A stretch of 64,000 nucleotides of DNA from JAKEFM01 sp035695825 (GTDB lineage: Bacteria > Planctomycetota > UBA1135 > JAKEFM01). The stretch covers positions 32,837 through 96,836 of the forward strand of contig DASRRH010000010.1 of the NCBI GenBank assembly GCA_035695825.1, in the 5' to 3' direction. The number at the start of each line of letters is the position of its first letter. Within the stretch, counting starts at the first letter, position 1. The notes below the pieces were generated by a model that was not told the DNA's origin, searched no databases, and saw only the letters and a list, made by a program, of their open reading frames with translations. This document shows, one piece after another, positions 25,122 through 33,677 of this stretch. Both the position numbers and the translations under genes were made by a program.

Positions 25122-25843
25122 CGCCAGCGCCTCCACGCGAGGGCCGCCGCGTTCAGGTAGAGGAAGAAGCCGATGAAGGAGAGGTAGAAGAAGAGGTCGC
25201 GCAGGTCGGGCACGCCCCGGGCGATCGCCTTGAAGTGGGACTCGAGGTCGACCGCCTCGAGGAACGGGGCGAGGGCGGAGGGGGCACGCGCGAGGACGAG
25301 AGTGCTCCCGACGGTGACGAGGACGAGGAGGCCGACGAGGGTCAGGATGAACGCGACGATCTGGTTGCGCGTCAGGCTCGAGACGAACATCCCGAAGGCG
25401 AGGTAGGAGGCCCCGAGGAGCGCGCCCCCGAGCAGGCCGCCGACGACCGGCCCCCAGTCGAGGGGTCCGAGCGAGGCGACCGTGAAGGCGAGCGGGAGGG
25501 AGAGGAGGAGGGTCAGGGCGACGAGGGCGAAGGCGGCGAGGAACTTCCCCGCGACGACCTCGAGGGGGCGGAGGGGGAAGGTGAGGAGCAACTCCTCCGT
25601 CCCCGCCCGCCGCTCCTCCGCCCACAGGCGCATCGTGAGAGCCGGGACGACGAGGAGGAGGAGGTAGGGGAGGATCTCGAAGTAGATCCGCATCGTCGCC
25701 TGGCCGACGAAGAAGAACCCCTGGATCTGGAAGAAGAAGAAGTAGGAGGAGAGGGCGAGGAAGACGACGAGGAAGATGTAGGCGATCGGAGAATCGAAGT
25801 ACGCCCGCAGCTCCCGACGCGCCAGGACGAGGGCCCGCCGCAC
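25118..25843 (-). CDS. gldF: ABC exporter permease, GldF type
   Basis: A 241-aa integral membrane protein with six predicted helices. It begins RRELRAYFDSPIAYIFLVVF, the typical opening of ABC-2 permeases next to GldA-type ATPases; ERRAGTEELLLTFPLRPLEV near residue 78 is the conserved cytoplasmic loop. The start is a GTG at 25843, two bases after the ATPase stop. It would form the membrane channel with the ATPase encoded upstream and the GldG-like protein downstream. Confidence 0.88.
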   Translation of the reverse strand: MRRALVLARRELRAYFDSPIAYIFLVVFLALSSYFFFFQIQGFFFVGQATMRIYFEILPYLLLLVVPALTMRLWAEERRAGTEELLLTFPLRPLEVVAGKFLAAFALVALTLLLSLPLAFTVASLGPLDWGPVVGGLLGGALLGASYLAFGMFVSSLTRNQIVAFILTLVGLLVLVTVGSTLVLARAPSALAPFLEAVDLESHFKAIARGVPDLRDLFFYLSFIGFFLYLNAAALAWRRWR

Positions 25844-25845
25844 TT

Positions 25846-26775
25846 CTACCCCTCCGTCGTCAGCCGCCGGAAGACGTCCTCGAGCGTCTTCGTCTCGCGA
25901 CGGAGCTCGAGGAGCTTCCAGCCCCGAGCGACCGTCGCGTCGAAGATCCGCTCCTCGACCGCCTCGCCCGAGGGCACGAGGACCCGGAACCTCTCGCGCC
26001 CGTCCTCCTTTCCGAGGGGATCGACCCCCCGGACGCCCGGGAGGGAGGCGAGGAGCGCCTGCGCTCCGTTCGCCCCGCGCAGCGTCACGAAGAGGGCGAC
26101 CTCCCCCGCCTCCCCCGCCGCCAGCGATTCGGGGGAGCCGTCCGCGACGATCCGGCCGCGGTGGAGGATCAGGACGCGCCGGCAGGTGTCCCGGACCTCG
26201 GGGAGGATGTGGGTCGAGAGGAGGATCGTCTTCTCGCGCCCGAGCCGGGCGATCAGGCCCCGGATCTCGACGATCTGGTTCGGGTCGAGCCCCGAGGTCG
26301 GCTCGTCGAGGACGAGGATCGGCGGGTCGTGGAGGAGGGCTTGCGCGAGCCCCACGCGCTGGCGGTAGCCTCGCGACAGCTCCCCGACCGCCTTCTTCAG
26401 GACCCCCTCGAGCGCGCAGGTCCCCGCGACCCGCTCGATCGCTCCCCGGCGCTCCCCCCGGGGCATCCCGCGCACCGCCCCCGCGAAGTCGAGGTAGTGG
26501 TCGACCCGCATCTCCGCATAGAGGGGAGTGTTCTCCGGGAGGTAGCCGATCTGGCGCTTGACCGCGAGGGGCTCGCGGAGCACGGAGTGCCCCGCCACTT
26601 CCGCCCCTCCCCGGTCCGGGTAGAGGTAGCCCGTCAGGATCTTCATCGTCGTCGTCTTCCCGGCCCCGTTGGGCCCGAGGAAGCCGACGACCTCCCCGCG
26701 CCCGATCTCGAAGGAGACCTCCTCGAGGGCGACGACGGGTCCGTAGCGCTTCGTGAGGCCTTGGACGCGGATCAT
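25846..26775 (-). CDS. gldA: ABC exporter ATP-binding protein, GldA type
   Basis: A 309-aa ATPase. Walker A is FLGPNGAGKTTTMKIL near residue 38, the signature is ELSRGYRQRVGLAQAL near 133, Walker B is ILVLDEPTSGLDP near 155 and the H-loop is LLSTHILPEV near 190. A C-terminal ~80-residue extension is typical of the DrrA/GldA/NodI group. The ATG at 26775 starts a four-gene operon: ATPase, permease, GldG-like, DUF4340. Confidence 0.93.
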   Translation of the reverse strand: MIRVQGLTKRYGPVVALEEVSFEIGRGEVVGFLGPNGAGKTTTMKILTGYLYPDRGGAEVAGHSVLREPLAVKRQIGYLPENTPLYAEMRVDHYLDFAGAVRGMPRGERRGAIERVAGTCALEGVLKKAVGELSRGYRQRVGLAQALLHDPPILVLDEPTSGLDPNQIVEIRGLIARLGREKTILLSTHILPEVRDTCRRVLILHRGRIVADGSPESLAAGEAGEVALFVTLRGANGAQALLASLPGVRGVDPLGKEDGRERFRVLVPSGEAVEERIFDATVARGWKLLELRRETKTLEDVFRRLTTEG

Positions 26776-26849
26776 CGGCGGGGGCTCGACCGCCCGAAGA
26801 CGGCGGGGAGCGGGGGATTCTCGAAAGATCGCCCCCCCCCGGTCAATGC

Positions 26850-26873
26850 GGCTCCCCTACGGAGAGGGGAGCC
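26850..26873 (-). terminator. Hairpin downstream of rho
   Basis: A perfect 9-bp stem (26850-26858 with 26865-26873) and 6-base loop, 25 bases after the rho stop on the minus strand and ahead of the ABC operon. There is no strong T-tract, so it is a probable rather than classical intrinsic terminator. Confidence 0.55.
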
Positions 26874-26897
26874 CCCGCGTTGGCCGCCGGGGAGGGC

Positions 26898-28190
26898 CTA
26901 GGCGACGTCGGCCAGCTCGAAGGCCTTCAGGAACTCGTCGTTGTCCTTCGACTTCGAGAGTTTCTGGATGAGGAGCTCCATCGCCTCGATCGGCTTCAGG
27001 CGGTTCAGGACCCGCCGCAGGGTCGCGACCCGCTTGAGCCGGGTCGAGGAGAAGAGCTTCTCCTCCTTGCGCGTCCCCGACATCGAGATGTCGAAGGCGG
27101 GGAAGATCCGCCGGTCGGCGAGCGCCCGGGAGAGGTGGAGCTCCATGTTCCCGGTTCCCTTGAATTCCTCGTAGATCACCTGGTCCATCCGGCTCCCCGT
27201 GTCGACGAGGGCCGTCCCGAGGATCGTCAGCGCCCCTCCCTCCTCCGTGTTCCGCGCGGAGCCGAAGAGCTGCTTCGGCCGCTCCATCGTCCTTGCGTCG
27301 ATCCCCCCCGACATGATCCGGCCCGAATTCACCTCGTGGTTGTAGGCGCGCGCGAGGCGCGTGATCGAGTCGAGGAGGACCATGACCTCCTTGCCCCGCT
27401 CGACGAGGTGGCGCGCCCGCCGCCAGACCGCCTCCGCGATGGCGATGTGGTTCTTCGTCGGCTGGTCGAGCGTCGAGAGGAAGACCTCCCCCTTCGTCGC
27501 CCGCCGCCAGTAGGTCCCCTCCTCCGGGCGCTCGTCGACGAGGAGGATCATCAGGTGGACGTCGGGGTACTTCCGCTCCATCACCTGGGCGATCTTCTGG
27601 AGGAGGATCGTCTTGCCCGCGCGGGGCGGGGAGACGATGAGGCCCCGCTGCCCGCGGCCGATCGGGGTGAGGAGGTCGAGGACGCGCAGCGAGATGTCCC
27701 CTTCGGGTTCCCCCTCCTCGAGCGGCGCGTCCCCGAGCTCGTACTGGAAGTCGGGGTCGATCGAAGTGAGCTTCTTGAACTCGAGGCACTCCCTCGCGGC
27801 TTCCGGGTCGAGGCCGTCGACCCGCGTGACGTCGAGGAGGGTCGTCCTCTGTCCGGGCCGGCGCGGGGGCCCGACGTGTCCGGCGATGTCGGACCCGTCG
27901 CGGAGGCTGTAGCGGCGCACGAGCTGGACGGGGACGAACAGGTCCCGGTCCGTCGGCAAGAAGTTGAAGCGCTGCCAGCGGAGCACGCCGAACCCCTCCG
28001 GCTGGACCTCGAGCATCCCGGAGACCAACTCCCCCCCCGCGAGCGGGGGCGCGGAGGTGTCGACGAGGGCGACCTCCGACCTCCCCCCCGACCCCCGGAA
28101 GCCCGAGGGGAAGGGGGGCCGGCCACCGGGGGCGCCTCCCCGGAACGGGCGGCGGCGACGCCGGAACGGACGGTTGCGAGGCTTCTGCAC
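26898..28190 (-). CDS. rho: Transcription termination factor Rho
   Basis: A 430-aa hexameric RNA helicase. The N-terminus is a short Arg/Gly/Pro-rich stretch (RNRPFRRRRRPFRGG) instead of the usual helical bundle. It is followed by the OB-fold RNA-binding domain (VSGMLEVQPEGFGVLRW and RRYSLRDGSDIAGHV) and the RecA-type motor: Walker A SPPRAGKTILL near residue 185, ILLVDERPEEGTYWRRATKG, Walker B VMVLLDSITRLARAYN and the arginine-finger region SGTRKEEKL. The stretch GTYWRRATKGEVFLSTLDQP and the Q-loop (HEVNSGRIMSGGID) differ from E. coli Rho, the latter being one residue shorter. The start is a GTG at 28190. Confidence 0.96.
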   Translation of the reverse strand: MQKPRNRPFRRRRRPFRGGAPGGRPPFPSGFRGSGGRSEVALVDTSAPPLAGGELVSGMLEVQPEGFGVLRWQRFNFLPTDRDLFVPVQLVRRYSLRDGSDIAGHVGPPRRPGQRTTLLDVTRVDGLDPEAARECLEFKKLTSIDPDFQYELGDAPLEEGEPEGDISLRVLDLLTPIGRGQRGLIVSPPRAGKTILLQKIAQVMERKYPDVHLMILLVDERPEEGTYWRRATKGEVFLSTLDQPTKNHIAIAEAVWRRARHLVERGKEVMVLLDSITRLARAYNHEVNSGRIMSGGIDARTMERPKQLFGSARNTEEGGALTILGTALVDTGSRMDQVIYEEFKGTGNMELHLSRALADRRIFPAFDISMSGTRKEEKLFSSTRLKRVATLRRVLNRLKPIEAMELLIQKLSKSKDNDEFLKAFELADVA

Positions 28191-28297
28191 GGACGAACCT
28201 CCACGCCGCGAAGCCGCGGCGGACGGAACCCGCTCGAGGGTTCAGGGGACGGTGCCCCCCGACCCACGCTCGGACGGGCGCCCGCGTCGCGGAACCG

Positions 28298-28320
28298 AAA
28301 AAAGGCGTCCCGCGGACGCC
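28298..28320 (-). terminator. Rho-independent terminator of tRNA-Pro
   Basis: On the minus strand a 7-bp perfect stem (28304-28310 with 28314-28320, 3-base loop) is followed by six T (28298-28303). It lies 56 bases after the tRNA 3' end. This is the cleanest intrinsic terminator in the window. Confidence 0.88.
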
Positions 28321-28375
28321 GGGGGAGCGGGAAAGGCGGTCTAGGGCCCGCGCAAGCCGCGGCGGGCTACGGGTC

Positions 28376-28453
28376 TGGTCGGGGCGACTGGATTTGAACC
28401 AGCGACCTCAGCGTCCCGAACGCTGCGCTCTAGCCAAGCTGAGCCACGCCCCG
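28376..28453 (-). tRNA. tRNA-Pro (anticodon CGG)
   Basis: A full cloverleaf on the minus strand. The 7-bp acceptor starts CGGGGCG and pairs with CGCCCCG, followed by A73 and an encoded CCA (28376-28378). The D stem is GCTC/GAGC, the anticodon stem CAGCG/CGCTG with loop TTCGGGA (anticodon CGG), and the T stem GCTGG/CCAGT with loop TTCAAAT. It reads codon CCG, which is frequent in this GC-rich genome. An intrinsic terminator follows. Confidence 0.96.
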
Positions 28454-28526
28454 GTCGCGAATGCCGCAGGCTTGTGCCTGGTGCCCCTCCATCTCTATCC
28501 GATCCTCGGGGGCCGGTCAAGGCGCG

Positions 28527-30068
28527 CTATCGCCCGAGGTCGACGAACTGCCCCCCGTTCTCCTTCGCGAGCCGTTCCATCCACCCGCGCTGGAACTCTC
28601 CGATCGCCAGCACGTGGACCACGATCTTCCGGCGCCGGTTGATCTCGGTCACGATCGCGAGGATGTCGTCGGTGTCGACGTACTCCCCGACGCTCGGCCT
28701 CCCGTCGGAGAGGTAGAAGACGGTGTCGACGGGGGAGGGCTCGTCGATCGCGGGGTCGCTCGGCCCGCTCACGCCGAGCGCCGCGAGGAGCGCGGCGTAG
28801 CTGTTCGTCCGCCCCTCCTCGAGGCTCGCCGACCCGCCGAGCCCCGCCGTCGCGAGCCCCTCCGCCGAGCTTCCCCCGATCGGCTCGAGGCTGTCGGCCC
28901 AGTCGACGGCGGCCGTCTTGTTCAGCGTGTTCGCCCCGACGAGGGTCTTCCTCCAGGGCTTCACCTTCGTCGCGAACGACAGGATGTTGAAGAGCACGTG
29001 GGGCTCGAGGTTTCGGATCGTGCGGGCGAGCTCCTCCCGCACGATGTCGATCTTGCGGAACTTCGTGAACCCCCGCTCCTTGAACCGCTCCCGCTCGACG
29101 ACGAAGTCCTCCATCGAGCCCGAGATGTCGACGACGAAGAGGACCCGCTTCGACGGGGTCTGGATCCCGTGGTAGACGACGACGTCCTTTCGGGCTCCGT
29201 ACTGCGCGGAGGCCTCGATCCGCTTCTCCTCGAGCTTCGCGATCTCCTCGAGGGTCGGGGGCTGGAAGACGGCGCCGAGCCGATCCCACCACGCCTTCCA
29301 GAGGGCGTAGTCCGCCCCGAAGTCGGTCGCCGTCAGGCTCTTCAGCGACCGGCCGGCGTCGTCGGCGAGCCGCCCCTCCTCCTTCCGCAGCTTCTCGATC
29401 AGGATCGGGATCGCCTCCCTCGTGCGCAATCGTGCCACGGCGGCGATCGCGGCCGCGCGCACCGGCCACTCCCGGTCCGCGAGGAGCTTCAAGGCGGCCG
29501 GGCCACCGGCGGGATCCGCGATCGCGCCGAGGGCGTCCACCGCCGCGCGACGGACCCCCGCCTCGCGGTCCTCGGCGAGGCGCGCGAGGGGGGGAACCCC
29601 CTCCTTGTCCCCGATGCGCCCGAGCGCCTCGGCCGCGGCGATCCGGACCCGATCGTCGGCGTCGCCGGCCGCGGCGGTCACGGCCCCGAGCGCTTCCTTC
29701 CTCTTCCCGAGCCCGAGCGCGCGGACGGCCCCCTCGCGGCCGAGGGAGGACTTCGCGAAAGGCTCCTTCTGCTTGTTCCTCTCCTGGGCGATCCCCGCGA
29801 GACGGTCGATGCACTCCTTCGGCTCGAGCTTCGAGTAGACGCGGACGATCGCGTCCCGCACCTCGGCCTCCGTCCGCGGGTCGACGAGCAAGGGGAGGGT
29901 CGCCTCGAGGACCTCGGTCGTCTGGAGCCCCTCGAGGTCGCGGACCGCGGCGACGCGGCTCGCCGGGTCCTTGAAGGTCGGCCAGTACTTCCGGAAGGCG
30001 GCGACCGTCTCGTCCCCCTGAAGGGGCGGGGCGAGGGTCGCGGCGAGGAGGGCGAGGAGCCCGAACAT
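28527..30068 (-). CDS. Secreted HEAT-repeat and vWA-domain protein
   Basis: A 513-aa protein. A short signal peptide (MFGLLALLAATLAPPLQGDE) is followed by HEAT-like repeats at about residues 20-245 (VRIAAAEALGRIGDKEGVPP and VRRAAVDALGAIADPAGGPA). A von Willebrand A domain then runs from about 310 to the end: MIDAS VLFVVDISGSMEDF, Thr/Ser positions in the GGSSAEGLATAG region, and VFYLSDGRPSVGEY. The vWA MIDAS is intact, so divalent-metal-dependent protein binding is likely. HEAT+vWA proteins of this type are frequent in Planctomycetota. It is divergent from the AmgK-like gene; ligand unknown. Confidence 0.85.
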   Translation of the reverse strand: MFGLLALLAATLAPPLQGDETVAAFRKYWPTFKDPASRVAAVRDLEGLQTTEVLEATLPLLVDPRTEAEVRDAIVRVYSKLEPKECIDRLAGIAQERNKQKEPFAKSSLGREGAVRALGLGKRKEALGAVTAAAGDADDRVRIAAAEALGRIGDKEGVPPLARLAEDREAGVRRAAVDALGAIADPAGGPAALKLLADREWPVRAAAIAAVARLRTREAIPILIEKLRKEEGRLADDAGRSLKSLTATDFGADYALWKAWWDRLGAVFQPPTLEEIAKLEEKRIEASAQYGARKDVVVYHGIQTPSKRVLFVVDISGSMEDFVVERERFKERGFTKFRKIDIVREELARTIRNLEPHVLFNILSFATKVKPWRKTLVGANTLNKTAAVDWADSLEPIGGSSAEGLATAGLGGSASLEEGRTNSYAALLAALGVSGPSDPAIDEPSPVDTVFYLSDGRPSVGEYVDTDDILAIVTEINRRRKIVVHVLAIGEFQRGWMERLAKENGGQFVDLGR

Positions 30069-30228
30069 GGCGCACGCAGATCCTCGAGTCTAGGTGCGCC
30101 TGCGCGGGAAGTCACTTTCCCCTTGCGCGCGCTCCAGGGCGCATCCTAAATCCGCGCCTCGCGGATTCCCGTCGCGCCTTGAGCCTCCCTGGGCCCTCGT
30201 TCTGCCGCGCCGATCCCCACGCTCCTCG

Positions 30229-31233
30229 GTGAAGGCCTCCTCGACCGCCCTCCTCCCCCGCGATCCCCGGGAGGCGCTCGCCCTCGCGCGCGAGGGGACG
30301 CTCCCCTGCGAGAGGCTCGCGGGCGACGCCTCCGACCGCACCTTCTGGAGGATCCGCTTCGCGGGAGAGGCGAGGACGGCGATCCTCGTCCGGGGCGCCG
30401 AGTTCCCGTTCGTCGAGACCGCGCGCCTGCTCCGCGGGGCGGGCGTCCCGGCTCCGGAAATCCACGCCGAGGACCCGGTCTGCGGCCTCGTCGTCGAGGA
30501 GGACTTCGGCGACACCCTCCTCGAAGAGGCGGCGACGGGCCAGCCCCGCGAGGTCCCGAGCCGCTACCGCGCTCTCGTCGACCTCCTCCACGCCATGCAA
30601 GCGCGATTCCCCCGGAGGTCCGAGGCCGAGGCCGCCCCCCTCGCCCTGCGCCGGGCTTTCGACGCCGCCACGTTCGAGCGGGAGCTCCGGATCTTCGAGG
30701 AGCACCTTTGGAAGGGGCACCTCGGGGCCCGCCCGACGGAGGAGGAGACCTGTGCCTTCCGGGCGCACGCCCGCCGGCTCGCGGAGACGGTGGCGGCCCT
30801 CCCCCCGCGATTCGCCCACCGCGACTTCCACGCCCGCAACATCCTCGTCCGCCCGGACGGGTCCTTCGGGATCGTCGACTTCCAGGACGCACGGTTCGGC
30901 CCCCCCCACTACGACCTCGCCTCCCTCCTCTTCGACGGGTACGTGCGGCTCGAGCCGGACCTCGTGGAGGAGCTCTTCCAGCGCTTCGAGGAGGCGAGCC
31001 CCTCCTTCCCCGACCCCCCGAGCGCCCGCGCGGCCTTCGAACTGACCGCCGCGCAGCGCGTCCTCAAGGCCCTCGGCTCGTTCGGGTACCTCGCCCGCAT
31101 CAAGGGGAAGACGCGCTTCCTCGACTACGTGCCGAAGGCCCTCGAAGACGCCGTCTGCCTCCTCGGCTGCCGCCGAGAGCTCGCCCCCCTCCACGCGATC
31201 CTCGCCGCCGGGCACGCGGCCTTCGCCGGATGA
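30229..31233 (+). CDS. AmgK-like sugar kinase (aminoglycoside phosphotransferase fold)
   Basis: A 334-aa phosphotransferase-family kinase. An N-terminal lobe with RLAGDASDRTFWRIRF precedes the catalytic loop FAHRDFHARNILV and the metal site FGIVDFQDARFGPPHYDLAS. This arrangement matches AmgK, which phosphorylates N-acetylmuramic acid or N-acetylglucosamine at C1 during cell-wall recycling in Pseudomonas. The GTG at 30229 gives the family length; upstream in-frame codons to 30094 are unlikely to be used. Its stop overlaps the next gene by ATGA, and that gene is a nucleotidyltransferase, as in amgK-murU pairs. The substrate is inferred from context. Confidence 0.85.
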   Translation: MKASSTALLPRDPREALALAREGTLPCERLAGDASDRTFWRIRFAGEARTAILVRGAEFPFVETARLLRGAGVPAPEIHAEDPVCGLVVEEDFGDTLLEEAATGQPREVPSRYRALVDLLHAMQARFPRRSEAEAAPLALRRAFDAATFERELRIFEEHLWKGHLGARPTEEETCAFRAHARRLAETVAALPPRFAHRDFHARNILVRPDGSFGIVDFQDARFGPPHYDLASLLFDGYVRLEPDLVEELFQRFEEASPSFPDPPSARAAFELTAAQRVLKALGSFGYLARIKGKTRFLDYVPKALEDAVCLLGCRRELAPLHAILAAGHAAFAG

Positions 31234-32243
31234 GGAGCGATCGGCCCCAGGCTTTCCTGCTCGCCGCGGGTCTCGGGACCCGCGCCCGGCCCCTCACCGA
31301 CTTCCGTCCCAAGGTCCTTTTCCCCGTCGCGGGGGTCGCCGCCCTCCACCTCCACCTCGCCTCGATCCGCGCGGCGGGGATCCCCGAGATCGGCATCAAC
31401 CTCCACCACCTCGCGGAGGACGTCGAGCGCGCGCTCGCCTCCCTCGCCGACCGCGGCCTCCGCGTCGCGGCGTTCCGCGAGGAGCGCCTCCTCGGGACCG
31501 GAGGGGGCCTCCTCCACGCGCGCCCCTTCCTCGGCCGCTCCCCCCTGCTCGTCCGCAACGCCGACGTCGTCCTCGGGGAGGACCTGCGCGTTCTCCTCCG
31601 CGCGCACGAGGCGCACCGCCGTCGCGGCGGCCTCGCGACCCTGCTCCTCTCCGCCACGGCCCCCCTCGAGGTCTTCGGAGGCTTCGCGGTGAATCCGGAC
31701 GGGTCCGTCCTCGCCCACGTGCGCCGGGACTCCGCGCCCCCCCCGGGGACCCGCGCGTACGTCTACGCGAGCGCCGCCGTCGTCGAGCCTCGCCTGCTCG
31801 ATCGGCTCGAGTCCGCCGGTCCCGCGCCCGACCTCGTCCGGGACGGTCTCCTCCCCGCCCTGCGCGACGGAGAGGCCCTGCGCGCCGTCCTCACCTCTCG
31901 CCTCTTCGGCCATATCGGCCGACCCGAGGACTACCTCGCGACCGTCGTCGGAGTGCTGCTCGGCGGGCTCCCCCCCCGCATCCTCCGGGACGCCCGCGCC
32001 CTCGCGGGAGCCGGTTCCGCCCGCGTCCTTCCCCCCTCCGGGCGTTGGATCGCCCCCGACTCCCGAGTCCACCCGACCGCGAGGCTCGGGCACTTCGTCG
32101 CGATCGAGTCGAGGGCGCGCGTCCCGCGCGGGGCCATCCTGCACCGCGCCGTCGTCTGGGAGGGGGTCCGCCTGCGGGAGGGGGAGCGGCTCGAGGGGGC
32201 CGTCGCCTGCGACAACGCGCGCGTCGGCGCGGCGGGGGCGTAG
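31230..32243 (+). CDS. Sugar-1-phosphate nucleotidyltransferase, MurU/ManC-like
   Basis: A 337-aa NTP-transferase. The nucleotide-binding start is AFLLAAGLGTRARPLTDFRP, with FPVAG, NADVVLGEDL (metal-binding Asp) and HIGRPEDYLA. MurU proteins are usually ~225 aa; this one has about 100 extra residues with hexapeptide-type turns (IAPDSRVHPTARLGHFVAI and RVPRGAILHRAVVWEGVRL) forming a left-handed beta-helix like GDP-mannose pyrophosphorylases. Coupling with the AmgK-like kinase (ATGA overlap) suggests it makes UDP-MurNAc or another NDP-sugar from the kinase product. An ISL3-type element is inserted right at its stop codon. Confidence 0.85.
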   Translation: MRSDRPQAFLLAAGLGTRARPLTDFRPKVLFPVAGVAALHLHLASIRAAGIPEIGINLHHLAEDVERALASLADRGLRVAAFREERLLGTGGGLLHARPFLGRSPLLVRNADVVLGEDLRVLLRAHEAHRRRGGLATLLLSATAPLEVFGGFAVNPDGSVLAHVRRDSAPPPGTRAYVYASAAVVEPRLLDRLESAGPAPDLVRDGLLPALRDGEALRAVLTSRLFGHIGRPEDYLATVVGVLLGGLPPRILRDARALAGAGSARVLPPSGRWIAPDSRVHPTARLGHFVAIESRARVPRGAILHRAVVWEGVRLREGERLEGAVACDNARVGAAGA

Positions 32244-32250
32244 AAGAAGG
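32243..32250. repeat. Left target-site duplication of the IS
   Basis: GAAGAAGG, identical to 33681-33688 on the other side of the element. Its first base is the last base of the preceding gene's TAG stop. Confidence 0.92.
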
Positions 32251-32299
32251 GGTTCTTCCGGGTTTTGCGTGGGTAGCCCGGGGTAGTTCCCGCCCTTTC

Positions 32300-32330
32300 G
32301 CCGAGGCCCCCTGTCGGTGAGGGCCTCGGC
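32300..32330. other. Long hairpin inside the IS left end
   Basis: A perfect 10-bp inverted repeat (32300-32309 with 32321-32330) with an 11-base loop, between the left terminal repeat and the transposase. It has no T-tract. It may block read-through transcription from the upstream gene or sequester the transposase leader. Confidence 0.6.
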
Positions 32331-32432
32331 TTCAGGGCGAAGAATGTCGCTGATGCGGAGAGTCAGAGCCTCGAGGGGGCGGTCGCCGGGGGGCCCCGGG
32401 ACGGGAAGAATGCCGTCCCCGACCTCCCCCTC

Positions 32433-33677
32433 ATGCGCGACATCGAGCTCTACCGCCATCTCCTCGGACTCGAGCAGCCCTGGACCGTGACGAAGGTCGC
32501 CCTCGACGTGAAGGAGCAACGCGTCGACGTCTGGGTCGACCACGCCGAGGGCCTGAAGTGGCCCTGCCCGGCCTGCGCCCAGGAGCTGCCTCTCTACGAT
32601 CACTCCGAGGAGCGCGCCTGGCGTCACCTCGACAGCTGCCAGTTCCAGACTCTCCTCCACGCCCGTCCTCCGCGCGTGGAGTGCTCCGAGCACGGGGTCC
32701 GGCAGGTCGCGCTTCCCTGGGCGGAGCCCCGAGCACGGTTCACGGCGCTCTTCGAGCGGCTCGCGATCGACGTGCTCCTGGAGACCAGCATCGAGGCGGC
32801 GACTCGGATCCTGCGTATCAGCTGGGACGAGGCCTGGTACCTGCTCGAGCGCGCGGTCCGCCGGGGCCTGCTCGCCCGAAAGCCGCGGGTCCGGGCCCAC
32901 CTCGGCGTCGACGAGAAGTCCTTCGCCAAGCGGTACCGCTACGCCACCATCGTGAGCGACCTCGAGGAGGGCGAGGTCGTCTACGTCGAGAGGGATCGGA
33001 AGAAGGAGAGCCTGGACGGCTACTTCTTCTCCCTCACCCCCGAGGAGCGGGAGGGGATCGAAGCGGTCGCGATGGACATGTGGGAGCCCTACGTCCAGTC
33101 CGTCCGCCGGCACGTTCCTCGAGGCGAGGAGCGCGTGGTCTTCGATCGCTTCCACGTCATGGGTCACATGAACAAGGCCGTCGACCAGGTGCGCCGGCGG
33201 GAGAACGAGGAGCTTCGGGAGACCGGGGACGGCACGCTCACCGGGACCAAGCACCTGTGGCTCTACGCGCGGGAGAACCTCCCCGCCCGCCACGAGGAGA
33301 GATTCACCGAGTTGCGCCGTGCGGACCTCAAGACCGCACGGGCATGGGGGCTGAAGGAAAACTTGCGCCGGCTCTGGGAGTTCATGCACCCGAGCTCGGC
33401 CTGGCGGCACTGGAGGGAGTGGTTCGGCTGGGCGATCCGCTCCAAGCTCGAACCGGTCCTGCAGGTCGCCCGGATGATCCGAAGCCATCTCCGCGGCGTG
33501 ATGAACTTCTACGACCACCCGATCACGAACGCCGTGAGCGAGGGGCTCAACTCCAAGATCCAGAAGTTCAAGCAGGTGGCGTGCGGGTTCCGCAACTTCG
33601 ATCACTTCCGCACCGCCATCTACTTCCACTGCGGCGGCCTACAGCTCTACCCGGTCACCCACGGAATTCCCGGATGA
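32433..33677 (+). CDS. ISL3 family transposase
   Basis: A 414-aa DDE transposase. The N-terminal zinc-binding region is CPACAQELPLYDHSEERAWR, with the HLDSCQFQTLL stretch typical of ISL3. Catalytic residues are likely the Asp in HLGVDEKSFAKRYRY, the Asp in AVAMDMWEPYVQSV, the DRFHVMGHMNKAVD segment and the Glu in ITNAVSEGLNSKIQ. Length is normal and there is no frameshift, so the enzyme is probably active. The ATG at 32433 lies 20 codons before TVTKVALDVKEQ. The stop codon TGA is part of the right inverted repeat. Confidence 0.93.
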   Translation: MRDIELYRHLLGLEQPWTVTKVALDVKEQRVDVWVDHAEGLKWPCPACAQELPLYDHSEERAWRHLDSCQFQTLLHARPPRVECSEHGVRQVALPWAEPRARFTALFERLAIDVLLETSIEAATRILRISWDEAWYLLERAVRRGLLARKPRVRAHLGVDEKSFAKRYRYATIVSDLEEGEVVYVERDRKKESLDGYFFSLTPEEREGIEAVAMDMWEPYVQSVRRHVPRGEERVVFDRFHVMGHMNKAVDQVRRRENEELRETGDGTLTGTKHLWLYARENLPARHEERFTELRRADLKTARAWGLKENLRRLWEFMHPSSAWRHWREWFGWAIRSKLEPVLQVARMIRSHLRGVMNFYDHPITNAVSEGLNSKIQKFKQVACGFRNFDHFRTAIYFHCGGLQLYPVTHGIPG

